This document shows, one piece after another, positions 29,127 through 38,453 of a stretch of 64,000 nt of DNA (the first letter of the stretch is position 1; the number at the start of each line of letters is the position of its first letter). The translations under genes and the position numbers were made by a program. Where the stretch lies: NCBI GenBank assembly GCA_031082125.1, contig JAVHLM010000030.1, positions 40,923-104,922 of the forward strand, written 5' to 3'. Origin of the DNA: Candidatus Eremiobacterota bacterium. Lineage in GTDB: Bacteria > Vulcanimicrobiota > CADAWZ01 > Ess09-12. The notes beneath the pieces were generated by a model. That model searched no databases. It was not told where the DNA came from and saw nothing but the letters and a program-made list of their open reading frames with translations.

Positions 29127-31874
29127 TTGAAGCGTAAAAATACCCGCATGCTTACCGTGGTAATAAGGAGGAGCCTCCAGCTCATCATCCCCATGGCTTC
29201 CGCCGTCATTCTCTTTGGCCTCACGATCTTCTTTCTCATCATTCCCTCGTTTGAAAGCAGCCTGATGGAGGGGAAGCGCCTTCTCATCAAGGAGCTTTCC
29301 CAGTCGGTATGGAGTGTCCTCGAGCACTATGATGAAAAGGCCCGGAAAGGCGAGATCACCGTCGATGAGGCGAAAGCCCTTGCCATTGACCAGATAAAGA
29401 GCCTCCGTTACGGCGCCGAGATGAAGGATTACTTCTGGATTAACGATCTTGGGCCTCACATGATAATGCACCCTTACCGTGCGGACCTCAACGGGACCGA
29501 CATCTCCACCTTCGCCGATCCCCACGGGAAGCATCTCTTTGTCGAGGCCGTCAGGGTGGCCAGGGAATCGGGGAGCGGCTATATCGACTATATGTGGCAG
29601 TGGAAGGATGATCCCGGCAAGATCGTGCCCAAGATCTCCTACGTGAGATATTTCAAGCCCTGGGGCTGGGTCATCGGGACAGGGATTTACATTGAAGACG
29701 TGAAATCCGATATCGCAAAGGTGTCGGGCCGCCTTGTCAGTGTGAGCGCCGCCATCCTGCTGGTCGTCGTCCTCCTCTCGGCATATGTGGTAATGCAGGG
29801 CATGCGCTCGGAGAGAGAGAGGAGATACGCAGAGCAGTCCCTGAGAGAGCGCGAGGGATATCTGCGCACCCTCTTTGAAGCAGCGAAGAACATCTCCTTC
29901 GTGACGCTGGGCATCGAAGGCCCCGAGCCCCTCATCACGGGCTACAGCCCCGGCGCCGCCTCCGTGCTCGGCTATACGGAGGACGAGGTGATGCATAAGC
30001 CTGCATCGCTCTTTCACAGGAAGAACGGGGCCTGCGTTTTCCAGGACTCGGTGAAAGCCGTGAAGGAAACAGGCAAATCGGTCACTGCCGAGTGCCGGCT
30101 GGTGAGAAAGACCGGCGGTGAGTTTTACGCGCTCACGTCGCTCCACCCCCTTTTTGACGAGGACAACACTATGAGGGCTCTCCTCGAGGTGTCGATGGAC
30201 ATCACGGAGCGCCGGCGCATGGAGGAGGAGCTCCGCCGTCTCAATGAAGACCTTGAAGAGCGCGTTGCCGCCCGCACCGAGGAGCTGCGCCGCTCAATGG
30301 CCGAGCTGGAGAGGACCACCGGGGAGGCCCATGAGGCAAAGGCCGCTGCCGAGGCGGCAAACAAGACAAAGAGCCGCTTCCTCGCCAGCATGAGCCATGA
30401 GCTCAGGACTCCCCTCAATGCCATTCTCGGCTACAGCGAGATGCTGACGGAAGAAGCTGAGGACGAGGGGAACGACTCTGCCGCCTCTGATCTCAAGAAG
30501 ATCCATGCCGCGGGAAAGCACCTGCTGGCACTCATCAATGACGTGCTGGACCTCTCCAAGATTGAGGCGGGAAAGATGGACATCTACATCGAGACCTTCG
30601 ACATCAGGGCGATGATCGCTGACGTGGTGAGCACCATTGAGCCCCTCGTGAGCAAGAACCGGAACCGCCTCGAGGTGCTGTGCCCTGAAGAGGCGGGCTC
30701 CATGAGGAGCGACCTCACCAAGGTGCGCCAGGGTCTCTTCAACCTTCTCTCCAACGCCTGCAAGTTCACGAAAGAGGGGACCGTGACGCTGGAAGTGAAA
30801 AGAGAGCGCCGTGACGACAGGGAATTTGTCACTTTCCAGGTGAGGGACACCGGTATCGGCATCACAGAGGAGCAGATAGGGCGCCTTTTCGAGGCTTTCA
30901 CCCAGGCGGACAGCTCCACGTCGAGGCAGTACGGGGGCACGGGTCTGGGCCTCGCCATCACGCGCCAGTTTTCGAGATTGATGGGGGGCGACGTGACTGT
31001 GGAGAGTGAGTATGGAAAGGGCTCAAGATTCACCATTATCCTTCCCGCTCTTATCGAGAAGAAGGAGAAAATGCCCGAGGCGCCTGTTGAGGTCAGGGTG
31101 GCAGGAGAAGGGGAGCCTGTTATCCTGGTGATAGATGATGACGCCACTTCCAGGGAGATCATTATCCGCCACCTCTCCAGGGATGGCTACCAGGCACAGG
31201 TGGCCACCGGCGGCAAGGAGGGGCTTCTCAAGGCCCGTGAGCTGAAACCATCCCTGATTCTTCTTGATGTGATGATGCCTGAAATGGACGGGTGGGCCGT
31301 CCTCTCAGCCCTCAAGGCAGATCTTGAGCTCCGTGACATCCCGGTCATCATGCACACGATCCTGAACCAGCAGGAGATGGCCTTTTCCCTCGGGGTGAGC
31401 GACTACCTCTCCAAGCCCGTGGACCGCGACCGTCTCTCCCTGATGGCAGCCAAATACCTCAAGGACAAAGAGAAGCCTTCGATCCTTGTGGTGGACGATG
31501 ACCCCGAGGCGCGCTCCATCCTGGTCCAGAGCCTTGCCCGGCAGGGCTACTCAGCCCTTCAGGCGGAGAACGGGAGGAAAGCCCTTGAGTCCCTCAGGGA
31601 CAGAAGAGCCGACATGGTGTTCCTGGACCTGATGATGCCCGAAATGGACGGCTTCGAGTTCCTCGAGGAGCTGAAGAAAAATGAGGCCTGGTGCGCCATC
31701 CCCGTGGTGGTCGTCACGGCCATGGACCTGGGCCCCGAGGAGCGCGAGCGCCTCAAAGCCTCGACGGTAAAAGTCTTCCAGAAAGGGACCCTCACGCTCG
31801 ACGAGCTGATGGCTGCAGTGAAGGAGCAGTCCGGGCATTTCCGGGAGGCGGTCCCCGGCCTCAGCGGTCAATAA
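29127..31874 (+). CDS. Hybrid sensor histidine kinase: Cache, PAS, HisKA, HATPase, two receivers
   Basis: A protein of up to 915 residues. One transmembrane helix (about 17-40), a single-Cache-type periplasmic sensor (about 41-195, with [17 protein letters not shown] and [12 protein letters not shown]), a second helix (about 205-228), then a PAS domain ending in [13 protein letters not shown] coiled coil, HisKA with SHELRTP (His about 424), HATPase with DTGIGI and GTGLGLAI, and two receivers with phospho-Asp in [11 protein letters not shown] and [11 protein letters not shown] follow. Such Cache domains often bind small carboxylates. The frame opens at a TTG; ATG 29148 is equally possible. It ends tail-to-tail, with a 7-base overlap, against the symporter operon. 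No HPt or output domain is included. Confidence 0.9.
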   Translation: MKRKNTRMLTVVIRRSLQLIIPMASAVILFGLTIFFLIIPSFESSLMEGKRLLIKELSQSVWSVLEHYDEKARKGEITVDEAKALAIDQIKSLRYGAEMKDYFWINDLGPHMIMHPYRADLNGTDISTFADPHGKHLFVEAVRVARESGSGYIDYMWQWKDDPGKIVPKISYVRYFKPWGWVIGTGIYIEDVKSDIAKVSGRLVSVSAAILLVVVLLSAYVVMQGMRSERERRYAEQSLREREGYLRTLFEAAKNISFVTLGIEGPEPLITGYSPGAASVLGYTEDEVMHKPASLFHRKNGACVFQDSVKAVKETGKSVTAECRLVRKTGGEFYALTSLHPLFDEDNTMRALLEVSMDITERRRMEEELRRLNEDLEERVAARTEELRRSMAELERTTGEAHEAKAAAEAANKTKSRFLASMSHELRTPLNAILGYSEMLTEEAEDEGNDSAASDLKKIHAAGKHLLALINDVLDLSKIEAGKMDIYIETFDIRAMIADVVSTIEPLVSKNRNRLEVLCPEEAGSMRSDLTKVRQGLFNLLSNACKFTKEGTVTLEVKRERRDDREFVTFQVRDTGIGITEEQIGRLFEAFTQADSSTSRQYGGTGLGLAITRQFSRLMGGDVTVESEYGKGSRFTIILPALIEKKEKMPEAPVEVRVAGEGEPVILVIDDDATSREIIIRHLSRDGYQAQVATGGKEGLLKARELKPSLILLDVMMPEMDGWAVLSALKADLELRDIPVIMHTILNQQEMAFSLGVSDYLSKPVDRDRLSLMAAKYLKDKEKPSILVVDDDPEARSILVQSLARQGYSALQAENGRKALESLRDRRADMVFLDLMMPEMDGFEFLEELKKNEAWCAIPVVVVTAMDLGPEERERLKASTVKVFQKGTLTLDELMAAVKEQSGHFREAVPGLSGQ

Positions 31875-32065
31875 GATCGGCAGTAACTGAAGCTGTAATC
31901 AAGCGTCCTCGAGGAATTTCTGAAGTATTCCTCCCAGGTTCCCACCGTGATTTTCACAGGATCGTCCCTGCCGGCGGCTTTCTCTTCGGCGGAGGCCCCA
32001 TGGGATGCAGCGGACAGCAGCAGAGCGATGACAATGACGGCACGGGCAAAGAGCCTATACGCCAT
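31868..32065 (-). CDS. Small secreted peptide of unknown function in the symporter operon
   Basis: A 65-residue ORF with a convincing signal peptide ([20 protein letters not shown], then HGASA), leaving about 40 mature residues. AGGGAGATTGTGCCC precedes the ATG at 32065. It overlaps the symporter gene's 3' end by 11 bases and the convergent kinase gene by 7. No family is recognised. Coding status rests on the signal peptide, Shine-Dalgarno and operon position. Confidence 0.5.
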   Translation of the reverse strand: MAYRLFARAVIVIALLLSAASHGASAEEKAAGRDDPVKITVGTWEEYFRNSSRTLDYSFSYCRSY

Positions 32066-33650
32066 GGGCACAATCTCCCTTTGGATTATGGAGGCGGTGG
32101 AAAGCCTGCTCCAGTTCCTCCCGCGTCTTTTGATCGGTCCCCGCCCAGGTGGCCCTCGATACCAGGAAGATTGCCGCAAAGGCTGCGGGGACGCTTATCA
32201 GGGCGGGCTGCTCGAAGGCCCAGAGCCCCGCGAGTTTGCCCACCACTACCACGGCCGATATGGTGCCGCCCACCAGTATGCCGGCATATGCCCCCGCCTC
32301 GGTCATTCTGCGCCACCAGATGCCGCAGGTGAGGAGAGGGAAGAAGGTGCTCGCGGCCACCGCGAATGCGAGGCCCACCATCCACGCCACATTGGCGTCG
32401 CGGAAGCCTATGCCGATGAATATGGCGAGGGCGCCGCAGACTATCACGGCCAGCTTGGCGGCGAATATCTTCTGGGTATCGGTGGCCCGGGGACGGAGGA
32501 TTGTGCCGTAGAAGTCATGGGCGAAAGCGGAGCTCAGCGCGATGAGAAGCCCTGACACCGTTGAGAGCAGTGCCGCTATGGCGCCCGCCGCGATAAGAGC
32601 CACGGCCCATTTGCCGGCCTCCCTGCTGGTGACGAGCATCAGTGAGTTGGGATTGGGGTCTCCGGCGCTGTTCTGCAGTACCGCCTCCGGGCCCAGCACC
32701 ATCCGCGCGTAGGCGCCCCAGAGGGGAGTGGTGATATAGAAGACACCGATGAAGACCAGCACCCAGACGGTGGACCACCTCGCCTTGGCGGCGTTCGGGT
32801 TGGTATAGAAGCGGGCCAGGATATGGGGGAGCCCCGCTGTCCCGCAGACCAGCGCTATCAGCAGCGATACGCTGGAGAAGAGGCTGAACTTCTTGAAAGG
32901 CTCAAGCCATGCCCTCCCGTCGGGAAACTTCTTTTTCTCCTTCTCCGAGAAGACGGGCTTTCCCTCGTAGGTGGTGAAGGCGGCCTTCTCGGCAGAGACC
33001 GCCGGGGCCGCCCTGTTCTGGTACGCGCGCATCAGAAGATCGGGGTAAGGGTGGCGGGCGAGCATCACCGAAAGGGGAATCACCATCGCAACAAGCATGA
33101 TCCAGAACTGGATCATCTGCGTAAGGGTTACCCCGGTCATGCCGCCGAAGGCCACATAGAGGGTGATGACGCCGCCGAGGAGCAAGACACCGAGGGCCCA
33201 TGGCAGGCCCGTGACCGACTCCATGAGGGTCCCGACGCCCACCATCTGGGCGATGATATAGACCGTGGATATCACGACGGTCCAGAAGATGCCGATGCGC
33301 CTGAGCCTCACGGAATTGAAGCGCCCGGCGCAGAAGTCAGGGATGGTGTACTGGCCGAACCTCCTCAGGGGGCTCGCGATGAAGAGAAGGAGCAGGATGT
33401 AGCCAGCCGCGAAGCCTGTGGCATACCATACGCCGTCAAAGCCGTTGGCCCAGATAAAAGCGCTTACCCCGAGAAAGGACGCGGCGCTCAGGTAATTGCT
33501 TGAGATTGCCGAGGCATTGGTGAAGACACCCACGCTGCGTCCCGCTACCCAGTAATCACTGAGAGTTTTAGCCCGGCGCGCCGACAGAAGCCCGATGATT
33601 ATCGTTGCCGCCAGCACGATAATTGCCGCTCCAAGAGGAAGGCTACTCAT
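32055..33650 (-). CDS. actP: Sodium:solute symporter, ActP-like (acetate/monocarboxylate uptake)
   Basis: A 531-residue polytopic protein of the SSS family with about 13 hydrophobic helices. Signatures include SDYWVAGRSVG near the N terminus, SNYLSAASFLG, FGQYTIPDF and YVAFGGMTGVTLTQ. The order DUF485 then SSS is the arrangement of the yjcH-actP acetate permease operon. The start is ATG 33650, with GGAGGT nine bases upstream; it overlaps the DUF485 gene by eight bases. Import of acetate or a related short carboxylate driven by sodium is inferred from family and context. Confidence 0.85.
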   Translation of the reverse strand: MSSLPLGAAIIVLAATIIIGLLSARRAKTLSDYWVAGRSVGVFTNASAISSNYLSAASFLGVSAFIWANGFDGVWYATGFAAGYILLLLFIASPLRRFGQYTIPDFCAGRFNSVRLRRIGIFWTVVISTVYIIAQMVGVGTLMESVTGLPWALGVLLLGGVITLYVAFGGMTGVTLTQMIQFWIMLVAMVIPLSVMLARHPYPDLLMRAYQNRAAPAVSAEKAAFTTYEGKPVFSEKEKKKFPDGRAWLEPFKKFSLFSSVSLLIALVCGTAGLPHILARFYTNPNAAKARWSTVWVLVFIGVFYITTPLWGAYARMVLGPEAVLQNSAGDPNPNSLMLVTSREAGKWAVALIAAGAIAALLSTVSGLLIALSSAFAHDFYGTILRPRATDTQKIFAAKLAVIVCGALAIFIGIGFRDANVAWMVGLAFAVAASTFFPLLTCGIWWRRMTEAGAYAGILVGGTISAVVVVGKLAGLWAFEQPALISVPAAFAAIFLVSRATWAGTDQKTREELEQAFHRLHNPKGDCAHGV

Positions 33651-33894
33651 TGCCGGCCACCTCCGACTCCCACCTGTTTGATGCAATGGTGTAGACGGTG
33701 GCGATTATCCAGAACTCAATATGGAGCAGAATCCCTACCGCGAGCCATACAAAGGGTATTCCGAAGACCGGCGTGAGCATGGCTTCCGGCAGCGCATAGT
33801 TTAAAAACGGTATGGCAAATATTGAGCAAAGAAACACTGCCGCCAGCATTAAGCTCAGTCTCAGCTGCCGTTTCTGCATCTGCTCATAGGTCAT
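33643..33894 (-). CDS. DUF485 small membrane protein (YjcH-like)
   Basis: An 83-residue protein with two transmembrane helices separated by a short loop (AAVFLCSIFAIPFL and VFGIPFVWLAVGILLH), typical of DUF485 proteins paired with ActP-type symporters. GGAGGTCCTGTCC precedes the ATG. It overlaps the symporter start. A helper or accessory subunit of the transporter is the usual assumption. Confidence 0.85.
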   Translation of the reverse strand: MTYEQMQKRQLRLSLMLAAVFLCSIFAIPFLNYALPEAMLTPVFGIPFVWLAVGILLHIEFWIIATVYTIASNRWESEVAGNE

Positions 33895-34088
33895 GGACAG
33901 GACCTCCTTGATAAGATGGGTGCCCGCGCACTCCTGGAGCCTCTCCGGGAAGCACGGTCATCCAGGCCTTCGCCATGATCAGGATGATTCCTTGCCTGAG
34001 CGCACAGGCCATGACGCACAGAGGCCAGCACCCTTATGGGAAGCACCGGCGGCACCGTCTACGGCTCCCCCGCAGGCTAATCCTGCCC

Positions 34089-34490
34089 CTACGAGCCTCC
34101 CCCTTCAAAGACCGCCTTGGCCTCGTCGCAGGCCAGGAGGGCCCAGAGGTAATAAACCCCGATGGCTGTTCCCACGGGAAATCCCGGCAGGCTCAGGGCT
34201 CCGATGATGATATGGTATATCCGGGACCAGGGCTTCCCTTCCACGAGGGCGTTCCCCGCGATAATCGACAGCACGCTCAGGATGAGGATAAATCCCCCCC
34301 CGATAAGCCCGACCGTGCCGAACACGATGGCGATGATCCCTGCTGCCGCCTTGTCTTCCGGCATGGTAATCCCCAGCATGCCCAGGAGGCTCGCTCCCAG
34401 GATGCCTGCCGCCACGAGGCCCAGCCCCGATATGGCTCCCGTGATGCCGCAGATCCAGTCGATGATCCTGATAATCTGAAGATGTTGCAT
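34089..34490 (-). CDS. Small polytopic membrane protein, unknown
   Basis: A 133-residue protein with about four hydrophobic helices rich in Gly, Ile and Leu (GITGAISGLGLVAAGILGASLLG, split by a short loop, then AIVFGTVGLIGGGF). The C-terminal segment runs GKPWSRIYHIIIGALSLPGFPVG and ends YLWALLACDEAKAVF. The ATG at 34490 follows GGGAGGACAAGT; the longer frame has no support. The family is not recognised. Confidence 0.65.
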   Translation of the reverse strand: MQHLQIIRIIDWICGITGAISGLGLVAAGILGASLLGMLGITMPEDKAAAGIIAIVFGTVGLIGGGFILILSVLSIIAGNALVEGKPWSRIYHIIIGALSLPGFPVGTAIGVYYLWALLACDEAKAVFEGGGS

Positions 34491-34598
34491 ACTTGTCCTC
34501 CCCCTCATGATATTTCCATGGTATGTTCGGCAGCGACGGGGGAAAGTTCCTGTGGAAAAATGGGGGCAGACAGATATTTGCAAAATGGCAGTACAGCA

Positions 34599-34636
34599 GG
34601 AAGATGCACCCGGGGGAACGGTCGGGTGCATCTTCC
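34599..34636 (-). terminator. Strong hairpin downstream of the Gly-rich gene (terminator-like)
   Basis: A perfect 14-bp inverted repeat: GGAAGATGCACCCG (34599-34612), ten-base loop, CGGGTGCATCTTCC (34623-34636). It begins 16 bases past the stop of the 34653-35093 gene. There is no U-tract on either strand, so it may act with Rho or stabilise the transcript end. Confidence 0.5.
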
Positions 34637-34652
34637 TCTGCAGATTTAAGGA

Positions 34653-35093
34653 TTACTCCGTAGGTCTCGGGGGAATCGTGTAGGTCTGGTTCACGCCGTC
34701 CCTGGTCACCGATATGGTGCCGCCCTGGCCCAGCTGGAGATTCTTCTCAACGGACCTTGAGTGGCTCTCGCCGGTGGTCTTGTTGGTCCACTGGGCGCTG
34801 TTGGCCGAGTCGAACTCACCGGTGGCGGCATTGAAGGCAAAGCCGCCTTTCGCCGATCCTGACACATAGGGATTGTCGGTAGCGCCGGCGAATCCGCCGA
34901 TGGCGCCGTTGGGGCCTGCCGCTGCGAACCCTGCTCCGGCGCTCACGCCGCCGTTGGGTCCCACGTGGTAGCCCGCCCCGCCGATTGCGCCCTTTGTGCC
35001 GTCGGCGCTCACTCCTGCGGCCCCGCCGTATTCGCCGTAACCGCCGTAAGGTCCCGCGTAAGCTGTCCTGGGCTGGATGCTGATGTCTGCCAT
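34653..35093 (-). CDS. Gly/Ala-rich low-complexity protein
   Basis: A 146-residue protein. The N-terminal two thirds is Gly/Ala/Tyr-rich with repeated G-x-GGA and GPNGG units (YAGPYGGYGEYGGAAG and similar). The last third (about 95-146) is more ordinary beta-like sequence ending in TYTIPPRPTE. GAAGGAGGAAAATAAA before the ATG is a very strong translation signal. No signal peptide is seen. The composition resembles structural or surface-associated low-complexity proteins; function unknown. Confidence 0.6.
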   Translation of the reverse strand: MADISIQPRTAYAGPYGGYGEYGGAAGVSADGTKGAIGGAGYHVGPNGGVSAGAGFAAAGPNGAIGGFAGATDNPYVSGSAKGGFAFNAATGEFDSANSAQWTNKTTGESHSRSVEKNLQLGQGGTISVTRDGVNQTYTIPPRPTE

Positions 35094-35216
35094 TTTATTT
35101 TCCTCCTTCTGGTATCTCGTGCTTTATGGGCTCATGATACCACCCCCCCCTTACAGGACCCTCACAGGTGCCTTACAGGGTTCTTACAGGGATGAACAGC
35201 AGGTAAAACTTTTGTG

Positions 35217-36308
35217 TCAGCTCCCCTCGGAGAGGAACCGCGACTTTCTCGAGGCGCAGTCATAGAGGTAATAGCGGAAAGCCCCTTCTTCCTGCAGGAA
35301 TTTAACGACCCACCGCAGGTTATCGGCGCTCCTGGAGGTGATGAAAAATGAATCGGCAGCAGTGATTTTCGTGATGATCCGGTAATGGGTCGCCGCCTCG
35401 ACATTGAGGGGGTGCCACACCGTATGGGCCCTGTCAAGGGTGCTCGCCGCCTCTATGAAGAGATCTTTGGGATCAACAGTCATACCGTTGATGGGCGCGC
35501 TCCTGCTCTCAAAGATCTCCACTTTTTTCCCTGTCCTCACGTCAGCGAGGAAGACTGCTGAAGCCCCGATCCCCTTTTCCTGAACAATGAAGATCTTGCT
35601 GTTGTCTGATGAAAAGGCCTTCGCACCCTCAAAAGGGTACCTGCTCTGCCATTTCATAAGGGACCGCCAGGGCCTGCTCACGTCATCCCTCACCATCAGC
35701 TCCACATTTCCGCCGGCATCACGCTTTTCGGCGCACCTCACCTGAAGCCTGTTGTCGGCAAGCCATGCCGCCACGTCACCGGGGTTTGCCGTGTCGCACA
35801 GAAACGTCTTTTTTTTCAGGCTGATGCGGTACACATCGTCACGGCCCTTGTTTTTCACAAGCACGAGAAGCTCGGCGGGATCCGCCTGGGAATAGGGGAG
35901 CACCGACATGACGGGAGCCTCGCAGGGGGTGAGGTTCTCTGTGATGCCTTTGTTGAGGTCTGTCCGGAAGAGATGATAATTGTCTTTCCCAAGGGGGTCA
36001 TAGAGGTAAAGGATTGCCTCGCCGTCAGGAGTCCACTGGAGCTCCGTCACTGAGCCGCTTTTGAGGTAAACGAGAGATCTTTCCCTTATCCCGTCCCAGG
36101 AGCAGATCCGGATCTGCTTCTCGTCACCGAGGGCTGCCATATAGGCAAGTAAAGAGCTGTCAGGGGAGACGGCAAAGAGGGAATGGACTTCACCCTTTTC
36201 CCTCCCGGGCTGCTCCTGGGCATGGGCCCCTCCCCCCGCCGCCGCGGCATAGAGGGCAATGAGCCCGCAGAATAAAGCCAGGATAAGAAAAAAATGCTGC
36301 TTTTTCAT
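35217..36308 (-). CDS. Exported TolB/WD-like beta-propeller protein
   Basis: A 363-residue protein with a signal peptide (MKKQHFFLILALFCGLIALYAAAAG and onward to AHAQ). It is followed by repeated blades of the type FAVSPDSSLLAYMA, LQWTPDGEAILYLYD and AFSSDNSKIFIVQE, the S-P/D-G/S-hydrophobic pattern of TolB and the prolyl-oligopeptidase propeller. No alpha/beta-hydrolase domain follows, so it is a stand-alone propeller. It is divergent from the Ser/Thr kinase gene. A periplasmic binding scaffold is plausible. Confidence 0.7.
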   Translation of the reverse strand: MKKQHFFLILALFCGLIALYAAAAGGGAHAQEQPGREKGEVHSLFAVSPDSSLLAYMAALGDEKQIRICSWDGIRERSLVYLKSGSVTELQWTPDGEAILYLYDPLGKDNYHLFRTDLNKGITENLTPCEAPVMSVLPYSQADPAELLVLVKNKGRDDVYRISLKKKTFLCDTANPGDVAAWLADNRLQVRCAEKRDAGGNVELMVRDDVSRPWRSLMKWQSRYPFEGAKAFSSDNSKIFIVQEKGIGASAVFLADVRTGKKVEIFESRSAPINGMTVDPKDLFIEAASTLDRAHTVWHPLNVEAATHYRIITKITAADSFFITSRSADNLRWVVKFLQEEGAFRYYLYDCASRKSRFLSEGS

Positions 36309-36508
36309 GTTCTTTCCCCCGCATCGTGAAAGTAGTCACCCTATATTTACTCCAGCGGCCCCATGAGTCCTTCCCCTGAAGAAAATAGGGATGGCTCCAT
36401 GGGAAATAACAGGGCCCGCCTTTTATGGATGATCCTGCCCCCGGAGGATTTCACCTGTGGAAAGCGAAAGTTTCATCTCAAGGATTCTCCCTGAATGGAG
36501 GTTCGCCC

Positions 36509-38140
36509 ATGGGAAATCGCATTCCCGCCCCCGACGGGAAAACGGGCAGTGACGGCCGCCCCCTGCTGGTGCTTCCAAAGAATACGATCCTCAAGGGGAG
36601 CTATATTGCATCATATTTCACCACGGGGGGCATGAGCATAGGGTATCTGGCGAGAAAAGGGGGTAAAGTCTTTTTTATCAAGGAGGTGGAGGGATCCCAG
36701 TCGGACCGGGTTGTTGCCCTCTCACAGGAAAAGGCGACCCTTGAGCGCCTGAACCACTGGGGAATAGTAAAGTGCGTCGATTTCTTTGAGCAGGAGGGCT
36801 TCTATTACCTGGTGGTGGACTATATCGACGGGGTAAGCCTTGACAAGCTCATCTCTCCCACCTCCACCGAGTTTATCAGTGAAAAGGATGCCATTGACTG
36901 GGCCTTCCAGCTCTGCGACATATTTGAATACCTCCATTCTCAGACCCCCCCCATCATATACCGGGATCTCAAGCCCCACAATGTAATGAAAGACTCCATG
37001 GGACAGCTCCACCTGGTGGATTTCGGCATTGCAAGGGTGTTCAAGACCGGCAAGGAATCAGATACGTCAGTCGTCGGCTCATATCTCACCGCCTCGCCTG
37101 AGCACTATGGTGCAAAGCAGACCGATGAGCGCTCCGACATCTTCACCCTCGGGGCGACCCTCCACTGCATTCTCACCAACGGGCACGGCAGGAGCGATGA
37201 TTTTTTCGGATTTGTCCCCATCAGTAAAATCAACCCCGGGGTGTCGGAGCTGCTGGAAGAGGCTCTCGCGAGGACAATCGAATTTAATCCTGATGACCGC
37301 TACCAGTCTGTCGCCGAAATGCGTGAGGCCTTTGTCAACGTCTCCCAGGGCAAAAGGATTCCACTGCCCTCCACTTCCCGGGGCACCCTGAAAGTTGCAG
37401 CCCAGCGGGCAAGAAACGAGTGGGGAGGGATGTCCTCGACCAGGAAGCTCGCCCCGGAGGAGGAGGCTGAATGGGAGGCAGTGCTCCATCCTGAAATGCC
37501 GGACTCTTCTTCCGGTTCTTTGTCGGGCTCTCTGCCTGCACGCTCTTATGTCCCCCTCATTGTGGTGCTCCTGGCGATCATTATAGGGGGAATCGCTCTC
37601 TTCAGGGTAGCCTTTCATCCCTCTTCATCGAATTCGAAGCCTCCCTCTTCAGGAGTCCCGGCATTTCTTTCACCGGGACCACCGGAGACTCCCCTTCCCT
37701 CCCAGGATACTCAAAATTCCCTGAGGCAAATGGAAAATATTTTCTGGAGCGCCTGGTTTCCCAAATCCTATCGGCAGACCAAGAATCCCTGGATCTGGAT
37801 TGCCACGGAGCCTGTCCAGCGAAAGATAGAAATAATGAAGTTAACGCCGAAAGAAGAAGATCAGCAGTATACAGACGAGCGATACTGCGAATTATATGAA
37901 AAGATGCTGAAAGACCAGTCGATACAAAATGTCGATAAACAGGGCCCTTTCTATGTGAACGGTGCCCGGCACTATGTTTATTCCTATTCCGAGGGCAGCT
38001 CCCTTCAAAGAGACAGGCTCATGACCAGGGAAGACTGCAAATATGCATTTCTCCTGAGCATGAGGGCGCCGAAAGATGTCTTTGACTATTATTACTCGTC
38101 GGAATTCCAGCCCTTCATTGACTCCTTCACTCTGAAATAA
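36509..38140 (+). CDS. Membrane Ser/Thr protein kinase (PknB-like)
   Basis: A 543-residue protein. The kinase domain covers about residues 25-280: FFIKEV (ATP-binding Lys), catalytic loop YRDLKPHN (about 151, Tyr in place of the His of HRD), DFG in VDFGIAR (about 171), activation-segment ASPEHY, then DIFTLGATLHCIL. The glycine loop is degenerate. A transmembrane helix (about 346-368) leads to an external Pro/Ser linker and a roughly 150-residue sensor-like C-terminal domain. The start is ATG 36509, with GGAGG seven bases upstream, not 36425. Its targets are unknown; the neighbouring propeller and the TPR proteins are candidates. Confidence 0.88.
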   Translation: MGNRIPAPDGKTGSDGRPLLVLPKNTILKGSYIASYFTTGGMSIGYLARKGGKVFFIKEVEGSQSDRVVALSQEKATLERLNHWGIVKCVDFFEQEGFYYLVVDYIDGVSLDKLISPTSTEFISEKDAIDWAFQLCDIFEYLHSQTPPIIYRDLKPHNVMKDSMGQLHLVDFGIARVFKTGKESDTSVVGSYLTASPEHYGAKQTDERSDIFTLGATLHCILTNGHGRSDDFFGFVPISKINPGVSELLEEALARTIEFNPDDRYQSVAEMREAFVNVSQGKRIPLPSTSRGTLKVAAQRARNEWGGMSSTRKLAPEEEAEWEAVLHPEMPDSSSGSLSGSLPARSYVPLIVVLLAIIIGGIALFRVAFHPSSSNSKPPSSGVPAFLSPGPPETPLPSQDTQNSLRQMENIFWSAWFPKSYRQTKNPWIWIATEPVQRKIEIMKLTPKEEDQQYTDERYCELYEKMLKDQSIQNVDKQGPFYVNGARHYVYSYSEGSSLQRDRLMTREDCKYAFLLSMRAPKDVFDYYYSSEFQPFIDSFTLK

Positions 38141-38168
38141 AGAGGGATCCCGGGGCAATGCTGATTTT

Positions 38169-38453
38169 CTATGCCTGCTGCCTCCCGATGAGCCTCAGGT
38201 CACTGAAGGAGATCTTCCCCAGCCTCGCAAGCTGGCTCTCTATGGCTCCCCTTGTGCGCTTGTGCTCCCTGGCAAGCTCGACGAATGAGAGGCCCTCGTC
38301 ATAGCGCCTGAGGAGCATTTCGGTCTCCTCCTCGTCCCAGGGCTTTCCCGCCCGCTCCGGCAAGCCTTCGCCTGTGGCAGAAGATGGGTAAGAAGATTCA
38401 GTGAAGCTGTCAGGGGCGCCTGCCGATGGAGCGGTATCCTTTACCGGAGGGCG
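38169..38453 (-). pseudogene. C-terminal part of a frameshifted gene (SANT/Myb-like helix-turn-helix end)
   Basis: This frame encodes a Pro/Ser/Ala linker and then a convincing domain: W-D-E-E-E-T, LLRRYDEGLSF, ELAREHKRTRGAIESQL, ARLGKI. That is the pattern of small Myb/SANT-like or RNA-polymerase-associated helix-turn-helix tails ending in R-T-x-G-A-I. It has no start of its own with a Shine-Dalgarno. The open frame upstream of it is the antisense-like frame of the 38410-39066 gene, so the two are best read as one gene broken by a one-base shift near 38440-38455. Sequencing error, true mutation or programmed frameshift cannot be told apart here. Confidence 0.5.

Noticed and set aside
28962..30146. 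394-codon minus-strand ORF opposite the Cache hybrid kinase
   Set aside because: Antisense frame; the plus-strand kinase domains cover the same bases.
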